DNA from: Mesorhizobium escarrei
GTDB lineage: Bacteria > Pseudomonadota > Alphaproteobacteria > Rhizobiales > Rhizobiaceae
Length of the DNA stretch: 64,000 nucleotides
Direction of reading: 5' to 3'
Assembly: GCF_935825525.1 (NCBI RefSeq)
Contig: NZ_CAKXZT010000168.1
Location: 147,148-211,147 of the forward strand
The position numbers and the translations under genes are program-made. Positions within the stretch are counted from its first letter, which is position 1. Each line of letters starts with the position of its first letter. Under the pieces are notes generated by a model that was given only the letters and a program-made list of their open reading frames with translations, was not told the origin of the DNA and ran no database searches. This document shows, piece by piece, positions 41,329 to 49,670 of this stretch.

Positions 41329-43992
41329 TCAAGCGCCGGTGACAAACCCGTCCAGCACGCGTTTTTGGCCGGCCTTGTCGAAGTCGATGGTCAGCTTGTT
41401 GCCGTCGATGGCGGCAATGTTGCCGTTGCCGAACTTCTGGTGGAAGACGCGGTCGCCGACGCTGAAGCGGGATGGCGTGTCGGCAACGGATTTGGCGACC
41501 AACTCGCCGTCGATGGTGCGGCCCTTGATCGAGGTGCGGCCGGCGCCATAGCCACTGTCGGTCTCGCCATAGCCGATGCGCTCGACCTGGTGGCCGGAGC
41601 GCGAGCCCCAGTTGCGGTCGGTCGCCTCGGTGCGGTTCTGCTGCGCGCGCTGCCAGCCCGGCGTTGCATAGGTGCTGGAGAAGGCGCCGGATTTTTCTGC
41701 GCCGACATTGTCGAAGCGCGAAGCGCCATAAGGATTCTGCCGTCCTGCCCCCTGGCCGCCCCGCCCGGAGGCGACGGAGCCGCCGCCATAGGAATTGCCG
41801 TAACCACCGTAGGAGTTGCCGCTCTCGGCGATTTCGACATGGGCTTCCGGCAATTCATCGAGGAAGCGCGACGGGATCGTCGATTGCCACAGACCGTGGA
41901 TGCGGCGGTTGGAGACGAACCACAAATGCAGGTTCTTCTTGGCGCGGGTCAGCCCGACATAGGCCAGCCGCCGCTCTTCCTCAAGCCCGGAGCGGCCACC
42001 CTCGTCGAGCGCGCGCTGATGCGGGAACAGTCCTTCCTCCCAGCCAGGCAGAAAAACCGTCTCGAATTCGAGGCCCTTGGCCGAATGCAGCGTCATGATG
42101 TTGACGGCGTCGAGCTCGGCGTTCTGCTCGGCGTCCATCACCAGCGCCACATGTTCGAGGAAGGAGCGCAGCGATTCGTACTCCTCCATGGAGCGGATCA
42201 GTTCTTTGAGGTTTTCCAGCCGGCCCGGCGCTTCCGCCGAGCGGTCGTTCTTCCACATGTCGGTATAGCCGCTCTCCTCCAGGATGGTCTCGGCCAGCTC
42301 GGTGTGCGGCGTGGTCTCCAGCGCCTTCTGCCAGCGCTCGAAATTGGCAGCGACCTCGCGCAGCGCTGCGCGCGGCTTCGGCTTCAGCTCGTCGCTCTCA
42401 GCGAGTTTTTCCGCAGCCTCCAGCATCGGGATGCGCAGCGCCCTGGCGGTGTCGTGGATCTGGCGGATGGTGGCTTCGCCCAGCCCGCGCTTCGGCACGT
42501 TGACGATGCGCTCGAAGGCGAGGTCGTCTGCCCCTTGCGCGACAACGCGGAAGAAGGCCAGGGCGTCGCGGATTTCGAGGCGCTCGTAAAAGCGCGGGCC
42601 GCCGATGACGCGGTAGTTGAGTCCGAGGGTGACGAAGCGATCCTCGAACTCGCGCATCTGGAAGGACGCGCGGACAAGAATGGCCATATCGTTGAGATTG
42701 TGCTTCTGCCGCTGGTAGGCCTCGATGGTTTCGCCAACGGCGCGGGCCTCTTCCTCGGAATCCCAGGCGGCATGGACATGCACCTTCTCGTCATCCTCGG
42801 CGATTTTTTCGGTGAACAGCGTCTTGCCGAAGCGGCTTTCATTGTGGGCGATGAGGTGGGAGGCGGTGCCGAGTATGTGCGCGGTGGAGCGGTAGTTGCG
42901 TTCCAGCCGGATGATGGTGGCGCCGGGGAAATCCTTGTCGAAGCGCAGGATGTTGTCGACCTCGGCCCCGCGCCAGCCGTAGATGGACTGGTCATCGTCG
43001 CCGACGCAGCAGATGTTTACTTTGCTTTCGCTCACGGCCGCGCGCGAGCTTCGCTCGCTGGCCTCCGCGGGGGCGGCCTGGCCGGCCGGCGCCCGGTCGG
43101 GCTTGCGGCCTTCGGCCGAACGCAAATCCGTTGATGTTGAAGCGCGTCCGGCATCCGGCCGCTGCGCCAGCAGCCGCAGCCACATGTATTGGGCGGTGTT
43201 GGTGTCCTGGTACTCGTCGACGAGAATGTATTTGAAGCGCTTGTGGTATTCCTTCAGCACGTCCGAATTGGCACGGAAGATGCGGATCGGGTGGCACAGA
43301 AGATCGCCGAAGTCGCAGGCATTCAGCGTCTTCAGCCGCTCCTGATAGGCCTTGTAGAGCTCGCGGCCCTTGCCGTTGGCGAAGGCGCGGGCGTCGCCCT
43401 CGGCAATCTCTGCGGGGCCAAGCCCCTTGTTCTTCCAGCCGTCGATCATCTGGGCGAACTGCTTGGCCGGCCAGCGTTTGTCGTCCAGTCCTTCGGCCTG
43501 GATGAGCTGCTTGATCAGGCGCACGACGTCGTCGGTGTCGAGAATGGTGAAGTCGGATTTGAGCCCGGCAAGCTCGGCGTGACGGCGCAGCAGCTTCACT
43601 CCAATCGAGTGGAAGGTGCCGAGCCACGGCATGCCTTCGACATTGCCTTCGCCGATCAGCAGGCCGATGCGCTGCTTCATCTCGCGCGCCGCCTTGTTGG
43701 TGAAGGTGACGGCGAGGATCTGCGACGGGAAGGCCTTGCCGGTGGCGAGAATGTGAGCGATGCGGGTGGTCAGGACGCGCGTCTTGCCGGTGCCGGCGCC
43801 GGCCAGCACCAGAACCTGACCCTCGGTGGTTTCCACCGCCAGCCGCTGCTCGGGGTTGAGCCCGTTCAGATAATCGGGCGCATTGGTATGGCCGCTGCGG
43901 GCAGCCATGGCGCGCGCAGCAATGCCCGACGGGGCCACGGGCCGCGCGTTCGGTTCATCAAAAAAAGGCATATCTTCCGAAAAGCCGGACAT
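41329..43992 (-). CDS. uvrD: ATP-dependent DNA helicase UvrD/PcrA with in-frame insertion
   Basis: An 887-residue SF1 helicase acting in nucleotide-excision and mismatch repair. Walker A is LAGAGTGKTR (residues 63-72), motif II is LVDEYQDTNTAQYMW, motif III is VGDDDQSIYGWRG, and motifs IV-VI follow (LERNYRST, MTLHSAKGLEFE, AYVGLTRAKK). Between LRLLAQ and VNICCVGDDD, where relatives have only a few residues, about 45 extra residues (RPDAGRASTSTD to AVSESK, 278-323) are encoded by a palindromic repeat (43023-43161). A Gly/Ser/Tyr-rich linker precedes the C-terminal domain (GDRVFHQKFGNGNI). Start is ATG 43992; ATG 43971 is possible. The 291 bases upstream show no gene. Confidence 0.93.
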   Translation of the reverse strand: MSGFSEDMPFFDEPNARPVAPSGIAARAMAARSGHTNAPDYLNGLNPEQRLAVETTEGQVLVLAGAGTGKTRVLTTRIAHILATGKAFPSQILAVTFTNKAAREMKQRIGLLIGEGNVEGMPWLGTFHSIGVKLLRRHAELAGLKSDFTILDTDDVVRLIKQLIQAEGLDDKRWPAKQFAQMIDGWKNKGLGPAEIAEGDARAFANGKGRELYKAYQERLKTLNACDFGDLLCHPIRIFRANSDVLKEYHKRFKYILVDEYQDTNTAQYMWLRLLAQRPDAGRASTSTDLRSAEGRKPDRAPAGQAAPAEASERSSRAAVSESKVNICCVGDDDQSIYGWRGAEVDNILRFDKDFPGATIIRLERNYRSTAHILGTASHLIAHNESRFGKTLFTEKIAEDDEKVHVHAAWDSEEEARAVGETIEAYQRQKHNLNDMAILVRASFQMREFEDRFVTLGLNYRVIGGPRFYERLEIRDALAFFRVVAQGADDLAFERIVNVPKRGLGEATIRQIHDTARALRIPMLEAAEKLAESDELKPKPRAALREVAANFERWQKALETTPHTELAETILEESGYTDMWKNDRSAEAPGRLENLKELIRSMEEYESLRSFLEHVALVMDAEQNAELDAVNIMTLHSAKGLEFETVFLPGWEEGLFPHQRALDEGGRSGLEEERRLAYVGLTRAKKNLHLWFVSNRRIHGLWQSTIPSRFLDELPEAHVEIAESGNSYGGYGNSYGGGSVASGRGGQGAGRQNPYGASRFDNVGAEKSGAFSSTYATPGWQRAQQNRTEATDRNWGSRSGHQVERIGYGETDSGYGAGRTSIKGRTIDGELVAKSVADTPSRFSVGDRVFHQKFGNGNIAAIDGNKLTIDFDKAGQKRVLDGFVTGA
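43023..43161 (-). repeat. Palindromic repeat inserted in frame within uvrD
   Basis: About 140 bases that are rich in nested inverted repeats (GCGAGCTTCGCTCGC, GGCCTGGCCGGCC, GGCCTTCGGCC) and absent from the corresponding place of ordinary UvrD/PcrA proteins. The insertion keeps the reading frame and adds no stop. It resembles repeat units I remember from Mesorhizobium intergenic regions; no second copy lies in this window. Confidence 0.65.
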
Positions 43993-44283
43993 CTGCCCCG
44001 AATGTAGTGATTCGGCAGCGAAAGGCCAGAAGTGTCTCTGTTTTGTTCTCTGTCCAGTTGCAAATCCGATGGCACGCCAGCCATAGCGCCGGCCTGCTCG
44101 ACAGGCACGGCGGGTCGGAGAAAGTGGGACAGCGCACCAGTCGAACGGTGTCATCCTGGACCAGCCGCCGGTCTGGCGGACCTGCAGTTGTGTCAGCAGC
44201 GCCTCACTGATCCGTGACTGGACCGTGCGGGCTGCTACCCTATCTTGCGCGGCGGACATGTTGCCGAAGCCGAGGAGAGCGCA

Positions 44284-45189
44284 ATGACAAAACCGAGCCC
44301 TGCCAGCCCAGCCGTGAAGAGACCCGCCATTACCCAGGCGATGATCGACGCCTATGACGAATACACGCATCTGACGCTCGACCGGCGGCGCTTCATGGAA
44401 CAGTTGACCAGGCTTGCCGGATCAGGTGCCGCTGCCGCAGCAATCGCACCGCTGCTGGCGGCGAATTCAGCCCGGGCGGCGATTATTGCCGAGGACGATT
44501 CACGCGTGACGGGCGAGGATATCAGCTATCCCGGCAGCGGTGGCGAGATGAAGGGCTATCTGGTCAAGCCAGCCAGCCAGTCCGGTAAGCTCGGCACCGT
44601 CATCGTCGTGCACGAGAACAGGGGGCTCAACCCGCATATACGCGATGTGGCGCGGCGCGTGGCGCTGGAAGGATTTGTGGCGCTTGCCCCGGACTTCCTG
44701 TCACCCCTGGGCGGCACGCCGGCCGACGAAGACAAGGCGCGTGACCAGTTTTCCAAACTCGATCCGGCGCAGACCGTCGCCAATGCGGTCGCAACGGTGG
44801 CTTTCCTCAGGGGCCGCGAGGATGGCAACGGCAAGGTCGGCGCGGTCGGTTTCTGCTGGGGCGGCGGCACGGTAAACATGCTGGCGGTCAATTCGCCTGA
44901 CCTCACCGCCGGTGTCGCCTATTACGGCATGCAGCCGAAGGCCGAGGACGTGCCCAAGATCAAGGCGGCGTTGTTGCTGCATTATGCCGGGCTCGACACC
45001 CGCATCAATGCCGGTATCGACGCCTTCAAGAAAGAGCTCGATGCAGCCAAGGTCGAGTACACGCTCTATGTCTATGAAGGTGCCAATCATGCCTTCAACA
45101 ATGACACGTCAGCGGCCCGCTACGACAAGAACGCGGCCGACCTCGCCTGGGGCCGGACGATCGCCTTTCTAAAGGAGAAGCTTGCCTGA
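44284..45189 (+). CDS. Dienelactone hydrolase family protein, probably exported
   Basis: A 301-residue alpha/beta hydrolase of the dienelactone hydrolase (carboxymethylenebutenolidase) family. The N-terminal part holds a Tat-like leader (DRRRFMEQLTRLAGSGAAAA, then LLAANSARA) preceded by about 35 residues. The catalytic parts are IVVHENRGLNPHIRDVARR, GAVGFCWGGGTVNML (Cys nucleophile) and YEGANHAFNN (His), with Asp in YAGLDTRIN. The true substrate of such exported members is unknown. The start ATG follows GAGGAGAGC. It is convergent with the DMT exporter gene, whose stop is on the next base. Confidence 0.86.
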   Translation: MTKPSPASPAVKRPAITQAMIDAYDEYTHLTLDRRRFMEQLTRLAGSGAAAAAIAPLLAANSARAAIIAEDDSRVTGEDISYPGSGGEMKGYLVKPASQSGKLGTVIVVHENRGLNPHIRDVARRVALEGFVALAPDFLSPLGGTPADEDKARDQFSKLDPAQTVANAVATVAFLRGREDGNGKVGAVGFCWGGGTVNMLAVNSPDLTAGVAYYGMQPKAEDVPKIKAALLLHYAGLDTRINAGIDAFKKELDAAKVEYTLYVYEGANHAFNNDTSAARYDKNAADLAWGRTIAFLKEKLA

Positions 45190-46095
45190 TCAGGCATTTG
45201 CCGGTTTGTGGAAAGCGACGCCGGCCACCACCAGCGCGATGCCGATGCAATCGATAGGGCTGGGTATCTGGCGGAGCACAATGACGCCGATCAGCGTGGC
45301 GGTGACAGGCAGCAACGACAGCATCAGCGCGAAGCTCGATCGCGGCAGCCGCGACATGGCAAGCTGGTCGCAGATATAGGGGATGACCGAGGAGCAGATG
45401 CCGACGCCGATGGCGGCGATGAGCAGTGGCGGCGCCGAGAAGGCCGGCAGCGCATCGGTGAAGCCGATCGGCAGCACGACGAGGAAGGCGACCGCCATGG
45501 CGGCGCCTAGGCCGGCGATGCCGTCGCCAGCGCCGGCGCGGGCAACGCGATGGCCAAGCACGATATAGCCGACGAACAGCGCGCCGTTGAGGAAGGCCCA
45601 GAACAGGCCGATCGGGTCGCTTGACCATTTGACGTCGATCAGCAGCAAGGTGCCGATGACGGCAACGGCAAGGGCTGCGAGATTGCGCGGGCTTCTGACG
45701 CCGACAAGCGCGACGCCGATGGTGCCGACGAACTCGATTGCCGCGACCAGCGAGATCGGCAAGCGGTCGAGCGCCAGGTAGAAGGCGCAATTCATCACGC
45801 CGAGGCAGGCGCCAAAACCGAGAAGCAGCAGCCGTGTCGGCCGGTCGGCGCGGGCGAAGACCCTCCAGGGCCGGGTCAGCGGCGTAAAGACAAGGGCTGC
45901 CGTGACGATCCGCAGCCAGGCCATACCGAGCACGCCGACATGTGGGAAAAGCAGAACGGCGAAAGCCGGCCCGAGATAATGGAACACGGCGCTGACGCCG
46001 AACCAGACATGCGGCGGCAGCGAGGTCGCCAGCTTGCCAAAAACAGGGCCGGCGAGGGAAGGGATTGCAGCTGGGGATTGCGCTGGATCATCCAT
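45190..46095 (-). CDS. EamA/RhtA-type DMT superfamily exporter
   Basis: A 301-residue inner-membrane transporter with ten predicted helices arranged as two EamA repeats, for example PHVWFGVSAVFHYLGPAFAV, LLGFGACLGVMNCAFYLALD, AIEFVGTIGVALVGVRSPRN and LMLSLLPVTATLIGVIVLRQ. The spacing FYLALDRLPISLVAAIEF is typical of the threonine/homoserine exporter RhtA group. It is divergent from an Lrp/AsnC-type regulator 90 bases away, so it probably exports an amino acid under that regulator's control. Confidence 0.86.
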   Translation of the reverse strand: MDDPAQSPAAIPSLAGPVFGKLATSLPPHVWFGVSAVFHYLGPAFAVLLFPHVGVLGMAWLRIVTAALVFTPLTRPWRVFARADRPTRLLLLGFGACLGVMNCAFYLALDRLPISLVAAIEFVGTIGVALVGVRSPRNLAALAVAVIGTLLLIDVKWSSDPIGLFWAFLNGALFVGYIVLGHRVARAGAGDGIAGLGAAMAVAFLVVLPIGFTDALPAFSAPPLLIAAIGVGICSSVIPYICDQLAMSRLPRSSFALMLSLLPVTATLIGVIVLRQIPSPIDCIGIALVVAGVAFHKPANA

Positions 46096-46185
46096 GCGAT
46101 CATCATCGCAGGCATTCTTTCCGGTTTATATGGATAGAGATTAGTCGGAGAGACAATCAGCTTTCCGAAGCAAAGGAAACTTTCC

Positions 46186-46665
46186 CTGAAACGCCTTCAA
46201 AACGAAAATTCCGACCTGGATGCGGTTGACCTGAAAATCCTGCGCCTGCTGGAAAAGGATGCACGCACCAGCACCGCTGAACTGGCGCGCTCGGTCGGCC
46301 TGTCGGCGCCGAGTGTGGCCGAACGCATCAAGCGGCTGCAGGAGAGCGGCGTGATCGAGGCCTACACGGTGCGGATCAACCCGGCCGCGCTCGGCATGAA
46401 GCTGTCGGCATGGCTGCGGATCAGGCCGGTGCCGGGGCAACTGGCTGTGGTCGCCGAGATCATCCGCGACTTGCCGGAAATCGCGCAATGCGATCGGGTG
46501 ACCGGCGAGGACTGTTTCATCGCGCTGGCGCATGTCGGCTCGGTGGCCGAGCTCGAACGGGTGATCGACCGCATCATTCCGTTTGCGATGACCAACACCG
46601 CAATCATCCAGTCGTCACCGGTGGTGGCGCGTTCGCCGCTGGCGGCGGTGAAGCGGCAGCCCTGA
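46186..46665 (+). CDS. Lrp/AsnC family transcriptional regulator with a probable CTG start
   Basis: The protein has a winged helix-turn-helix (AVDLKILRLLEKDARTSTAE, then LARSVGLSAPSVAERIKRLQ) and the AsnC ligand-binding domain (AYTVRINPAALGMKLSAWLR to the end). The frame has no ATG, GTG or TTG that leaves the DNA-binding domain whole: the first GTG (46315) cuts off helix 1 and most of the motif. The CTG at 46186 (LKRLQNENSD) has AAAGGAAA about eight bases before it and gives the normal 159-residue length, so I use it. It is divergent from the RhtA-like exporter, whose gene it likely controls. Confidence 0.78.
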   Translation: MKRLQNENSDLDAVDLKILRLLEKDARTSTAELARSVGLSAPSVAERIKRLQESGVIEAYTVRINPAALGMKLSAWLRIRPVPGQLAVVAEIIRDLPEIAQCDRVTGEDCFIALAHVGSVAELERVIDRIIPFAMTNTAIIQSSPVVARSPLAAVKRQP

Positions 46666-46712
46666 AGGTGGTGGTGGTCGCTCGTCAGTACATCATCTTG
46701 ACTGGAAACGTC

Positions 46713-47085
46713 GTGCCGCCCCTCATCGCCCTGCCGGGCACTTCTCCCCGTATAGAGACAGTATAGAGACGGGGAGAAGGACGCCTTCGCGACGGGAATT
46801 CGCTATTCTCGAGTGTTGCAGGAAGAGCGACAAGCTGCGGCAAGCTCCCTTCTCCCCGTCACTATACCTATCATGTTCACACATCTCTGCCGAGATTGAT
46901 CGATCACGAGGGAACGTGCTGGAAAAGCGAGTTTTTTCAACGTCGCCGGTCGCGCGCTGCATCCGGCGCTTCCAACACCGATGGTCATCTAAGTTATTGA
47001 TCCTGAGTCGATTTTTGCGATGTGTGAATCCGATAGGTCACTATACGGGGAGAAGGTGGCGGCAGCCGGATGAGGGGCGGCGCAA
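46713..47085. repeat. Cluster of rhizobial mosaic repeat units
   Basis: The 471-base gap between the Lrp gene and the next small gene is mostly repeat. Units seen are GCCGCCCCTCATCGCCCTGC followed by CTTCTCCCCGTATAGAGAC (with GTATAGAGAC directly duplicated) at 46713-46775, CTTCTCCCCGTCACTATACC at 46849-46868, and the inverse unit GTCACTATACGGGGAGAAGG to GATGAGGGGCGGCGC at 47037-47085. The outer units face each other, as in the element at 28961-29143. No gene is recognised between them. Confidence 0.75.
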
Positions 47086-47136
47086 ACGCCCCAGAAAAAT
47101 GCAACCGGAGGACGAGGCCATTTCTTTCCGCACCGA

Positions 47137-47334
47137 TCAGGCGTGGCCGCGCTTCATCCGCGCTTGCTTCAGGATGGCGCGCCAGCGGATCATGGCGAAA
47201 GGGATCGGCTCGTTGTTGTTGGCGATGGTAAAAATTTCATTGTTGAGGTTCTTCAGCGATCGCCAGAAATCATAGTCGCTGATGCGTGGGTCGGCCGCCA
47301 GCCTGTCCGCCTCGACCTTAATATCGGTTTTCAT
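47137..47334 (-). CDS. Small protein of unknown function
   Basis: A 65-residue protein starting MKTDIKVEADRLAADPRISD and ending ILKQARMKRGHA. It is charged and has no membrane segment or signal peptide. The phrase DYDFWRSLKNLNNEIFTIAN with aromatic residues and the codon use look genuine, but I do not recognise a family. Start at the ATG complementary to 47332-47334; an open frame continues upstream with no similarity. Nothing in the context indicates a role. Confidence 0.5.
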   Translation of the reverse strand: MKTDIKVEADRLAADPRISDYDFWRSLKNLNNEIFTIANNNEPIPFAMIRWRAILKQARMKRGHA

Positions 47335-47455
47335 GCACGTTCCCCGAACCGCTTCAGCCCCCGCCGCCCGTATCGCAATGCGGACGGTTCTCGAACGCCG
47401 CGCTGAGTCGTTCAATGCCTCAATTCGGCTTGTTCACGTTAAAATCCTGGTAAGG

Positions 47456-47962
47456 TTAACGGCGGTCTGACTGCGGTTCAAGCGTCTTGCGACGAATACC
47501 GATCGAACGGCCGGCGCGCTCAGGCATCGGCAGCGCCGCATGGGCGGCGCGCATGACTTCGACCTTGGCCAGGACATCGGCCGGGAAGGGCGCCACCTTC
47601 GGTCCGGACATGTCGACATGCAGCGACAGTGATTCGGAAGTGGCGGCGAGCCAGCCGTCGACATGGCGGATTTCCTGGTAGGCTCTCAGCCGCTTGTCGT
47701 CATGGTCGAGGAGCTGGAACGAGACATCGACCTTGTGGTCGAGATGCAGCTCCCTGACATAGCAGAGATGGACTTCCGCCGTGTAGATCGTCAACCGCCG
47801 CTGCTTCGCATAGTCCAGCCCCATTCCCATCATTTCGAACGCTTCGTCGGAGCAGCGGTCGAACAGCACGTTGTAATAGGCCATGTTGAGATGGCCGTTA
47901 TAGTCGATCCAGTCTTTTTCGATGGCCATGGGGGGAGAGACGAAGGGGGCAGGGGTGGACAT
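47456..47962 (-). CDS. Hotdog-fold acyl-CoA thioesterase
   Basis: A 168-residue 4-hydroxybenzoyl-CoA-thioesterase-like protein. The family start DWIDYNGHLNMAYYNVLFDR contains the catalytic Asp/Asn region and the first long helix follows (CSDEAFEMMGMGLDYAK); later YTAEVHLCYVRELHLDHKVD and RLRAYQEIRHVDGWLAATSE form the beta-sheet. Related proteins hydrolyse acyl-CoA or carnitinyl-CoA thioesters. No catabolic partners lie beside it. The start ATG at 47962 follows GAAGGAAA on the minus strand. Confidence 0.83.
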   Translation of the reverse strand: MSTPAPFVSPPMAIEKDWIDYNGHLNMAYYNVLFDRCSDEAFEMMGMGLDYAKQRRLTIYTAEVHLCYVRELHLDHKVDVSFQLLDHDDKRLRAYQEIRHVDGWLAATSESLSLHVDMSGPKVAPFPADVLAKVEVMRAAHAALPMPERAGRSIGIRRKTLEPQSDRR

Positions 47963-48003
47963 CGAAAATTTCCTTCTCGCTGGACAGGACGTGGTTGGTG
48001 AGA

Positions 48004-48110
48004 CTAGAGCGACGTGCGTCCAATTGGACGCACAAAGTACGCTCTAGCACGTTGAATCTTCGCATCGTGCTTTCCGAAAATCGATTTCGATTTTCGGGCC
48101 GATGCGATAG
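48004..48110 (+). repeat. Composite nested palindrome, family 2 copy
   Basis: Two nested palindromes in series. The first has outer arms TAGAGCG/CGCTCTA and inner arms GTGCGTCC/GGACGCAC. The second has outer arms CGCATCG/CGATGCG and inner arms CCGAAAATCG/CGATTTTCGG. A copy with about five differences over 107 bases lies at 63360-63466, and a diverged copy in reverse at 14440-14538. It lies between the divergent thioesterase and GlcD-type genes, just upstream of the latter. Confidence 0.85.
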
Positions 48111-48163
48111 GCATCCATAAGTCCATAACAAGGGTGGACACTTGTCCATTCGCGGAGGAAACG

Positions 48164-49576
48164 ATGGCTCTGAGCGACCTCAATCCGGTCGAGCGCAACG
48201 AAGAAGGCATCGCCGCGGTGCTCGGCATCCTCAAGCAGGGGCTCGGCGAACGGTTCCAGACCGGGCAGGCGATCCGTACCCAGCACGCGCATACCACCAC
48301 CTACATTCCGACCCAGGCGCCGGACGGCGTGGCATTTCCAGAGACGACGGCGGAGGTGCAGGAGATCGTGTCGGCCTGCGCCGCGCACCGCGTGCCGGTG
48401 ATCGCCTTCGGCGTCGGCTCCTCGCTGGAGGGCCATACCAACGCGCCGGGCGGCGGCATTTCTGTCGATACGTCGCGGATGAACCGCATCCTCGCGGTCA
48501 ACCCGCAGGATCTCGACTGCACTGTCGAGCCCGGTGTGACGCGCGAGGATCTCAACCGGCACCTGCGCGACACCGGCCTGTTCTTTCCGATCGATCCGGG
48601 CGCCAATGCGTCGCTCGGCGGCATGGCGGCGACGCGCGCGTCGGGCACCAATGCGGTGCGCTACGGCACGATGCGCGAGAATGTGTTGTCGCTGACGGCC
48701 GTGATGGCCGACGGCGAGACGTTGACGACCGGCAAGCGCGCAAAAAAGAGCTCTGCCGGCTACGATCTGACGCGGCTCCTGATCGGCTCCGAAGGCACGC
48801 TCGGCATCATCACCCAGCTGACGCTTAAGCTGCAGGGCATTCCGCAGGCGATTTCCGGCGGCGTCTGCCCGTTTTCCAGCGTCGAGGCGGCCTGCAACGC
48901 GGTGATCGCGACAATCCAGATGGGCATTCCGGTGGCGCGCATCGAACTGGTCAACGCGCTGCAGATGCGGGCGATGAAGAGCTATTCGAAACTCGATTAC
49001 CCCGAAAGCCCGTGCCTGTTCGTCGAATTCCATGGCAGTGATGCCGGCGTTGCCGAGCAGGCCGAAACCTTCGGCACGATCGCCGAAGAATATGGCGGCG
49101 GACCATTCCTGTGGACCAGCGTCGCCGAGGAACGGACGAAGCTGTGGAAGGCCAGGCACGACGCCTATTGGTCGTCGCTGACGCTCAGGCCGGGCGCCAA
49201 AGGGCTGTCGACCGACGTCTGCGTGCCGATCTCGCGCTTTGCCGAATGCGTCACGCAAACCGAGGCCGACATCGCCGAGATGGGACTGATCGCGCCGATC
49301 GTCGGCCATGCCGGTGACGGCAATTTCCATGTGCTGGTGCTGATGGACGCGGACGATCCGAAAGAAATCGAGCAGACGGAAGAGTTTGTCGCGCGGCTGA
49401 ACATGCGGGCGATCGGCATGGATGGAACCTGCACCGGCGAGCACGGCATCGGACAAGGCAAGATCGGCTTCCTGCGCCATGAACTCGGCCGCAGCGTCGA
49501 CATCATGCGCACGATCAAGCAGGCGCTCGATCCGCAGAACATTATGAACCCTGGGAAGATACTGCCGGCCGACTAG
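48164..49576 (+). CDS. FAD-linked D-2-hydroxyacid dehydrogenase (GlcD/D-lactate dehydrogenase type)
   Basis: A 470-residue flavoprotein of the FAD_binding_4/FAD-oxidase_C type, which oxidises D-lactate, glycolate or similar acids and passes electrons to cytochrome c or quinone. FAD-binding motifs are FGVGSSLEGHTNAPGGGIS, PGANASLGGMAATRASGTNA and GSEGTLGIITQLTLKL; the C-terminal domain has IVGHAGDGNFHVLVLMD with the catalytic-type histidine, and GTCTGEHGIGQGKIGFL. It is a single-polypeptide type without GlcE/GlcF partners. Start is ATG 48164 after GGAGGAAACG. Confidence 0.88.
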   Translation: MALSDLNPVERNEEGIAAVLGILKQGLGERFQTGQAIRTQHAHTTTYIPTQAPDGVAFPETTAEVQEIVSACAAHRVPVIAFGVGSSLEGHTNAPGGGISVDTSRMNRILAVNPQDLDCTVEPGVTREDLNRHLRDTGLFFPIDPGANASLGGMAATRASGTNAVRYGTMRENVLSLTAVMADGETLTTGKRAKKSSAGYDLTRLLIGSEGTLGIITQLTLKLQGIPQAISGGVCPFSSVEAACNAVIATIQMGIPVARIELVNALQMRAMKSYSKLDYPESPCLFVEFHGSDAGVAEQAETFGTIAEEYGGGPFLWTSVAEERTKLWKARHDAYWSSLTLRPGAKGLSTDVCVPISRFAECVTQTEADIAEMGLIAPIVGHAGDGNFHVLVLMDADDPKEIEQTEEFVARLNMRAIGMDGTCTGEHGIGQGKIGFLRHELGRSVDIMRTIKQALDPQNIMNPGKILPAD

Positions 49577-49670
49577 AGCCTTTTGCTCTTGGCGCGATCG
49601 ATTTGCCTCTTTATCGACACGCTGATGCGGGTAGAGTGCGGCTGATTTTCAATCAACTGCTTGGGGGTTG

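Noticed and set aside
41365..43134. Plus-strand open frame of 589 codons opposite uvrD
   Set aside because: It lies antisense to a clearly real helicase gene, and its composition is that of a codon shadow.
48044..49480. Minus-strand open frame of 478 codons opposite the GlcD-type gene
   Set aside because: Shadow of a well-conserved flavoprotein; no start signal or family motif.
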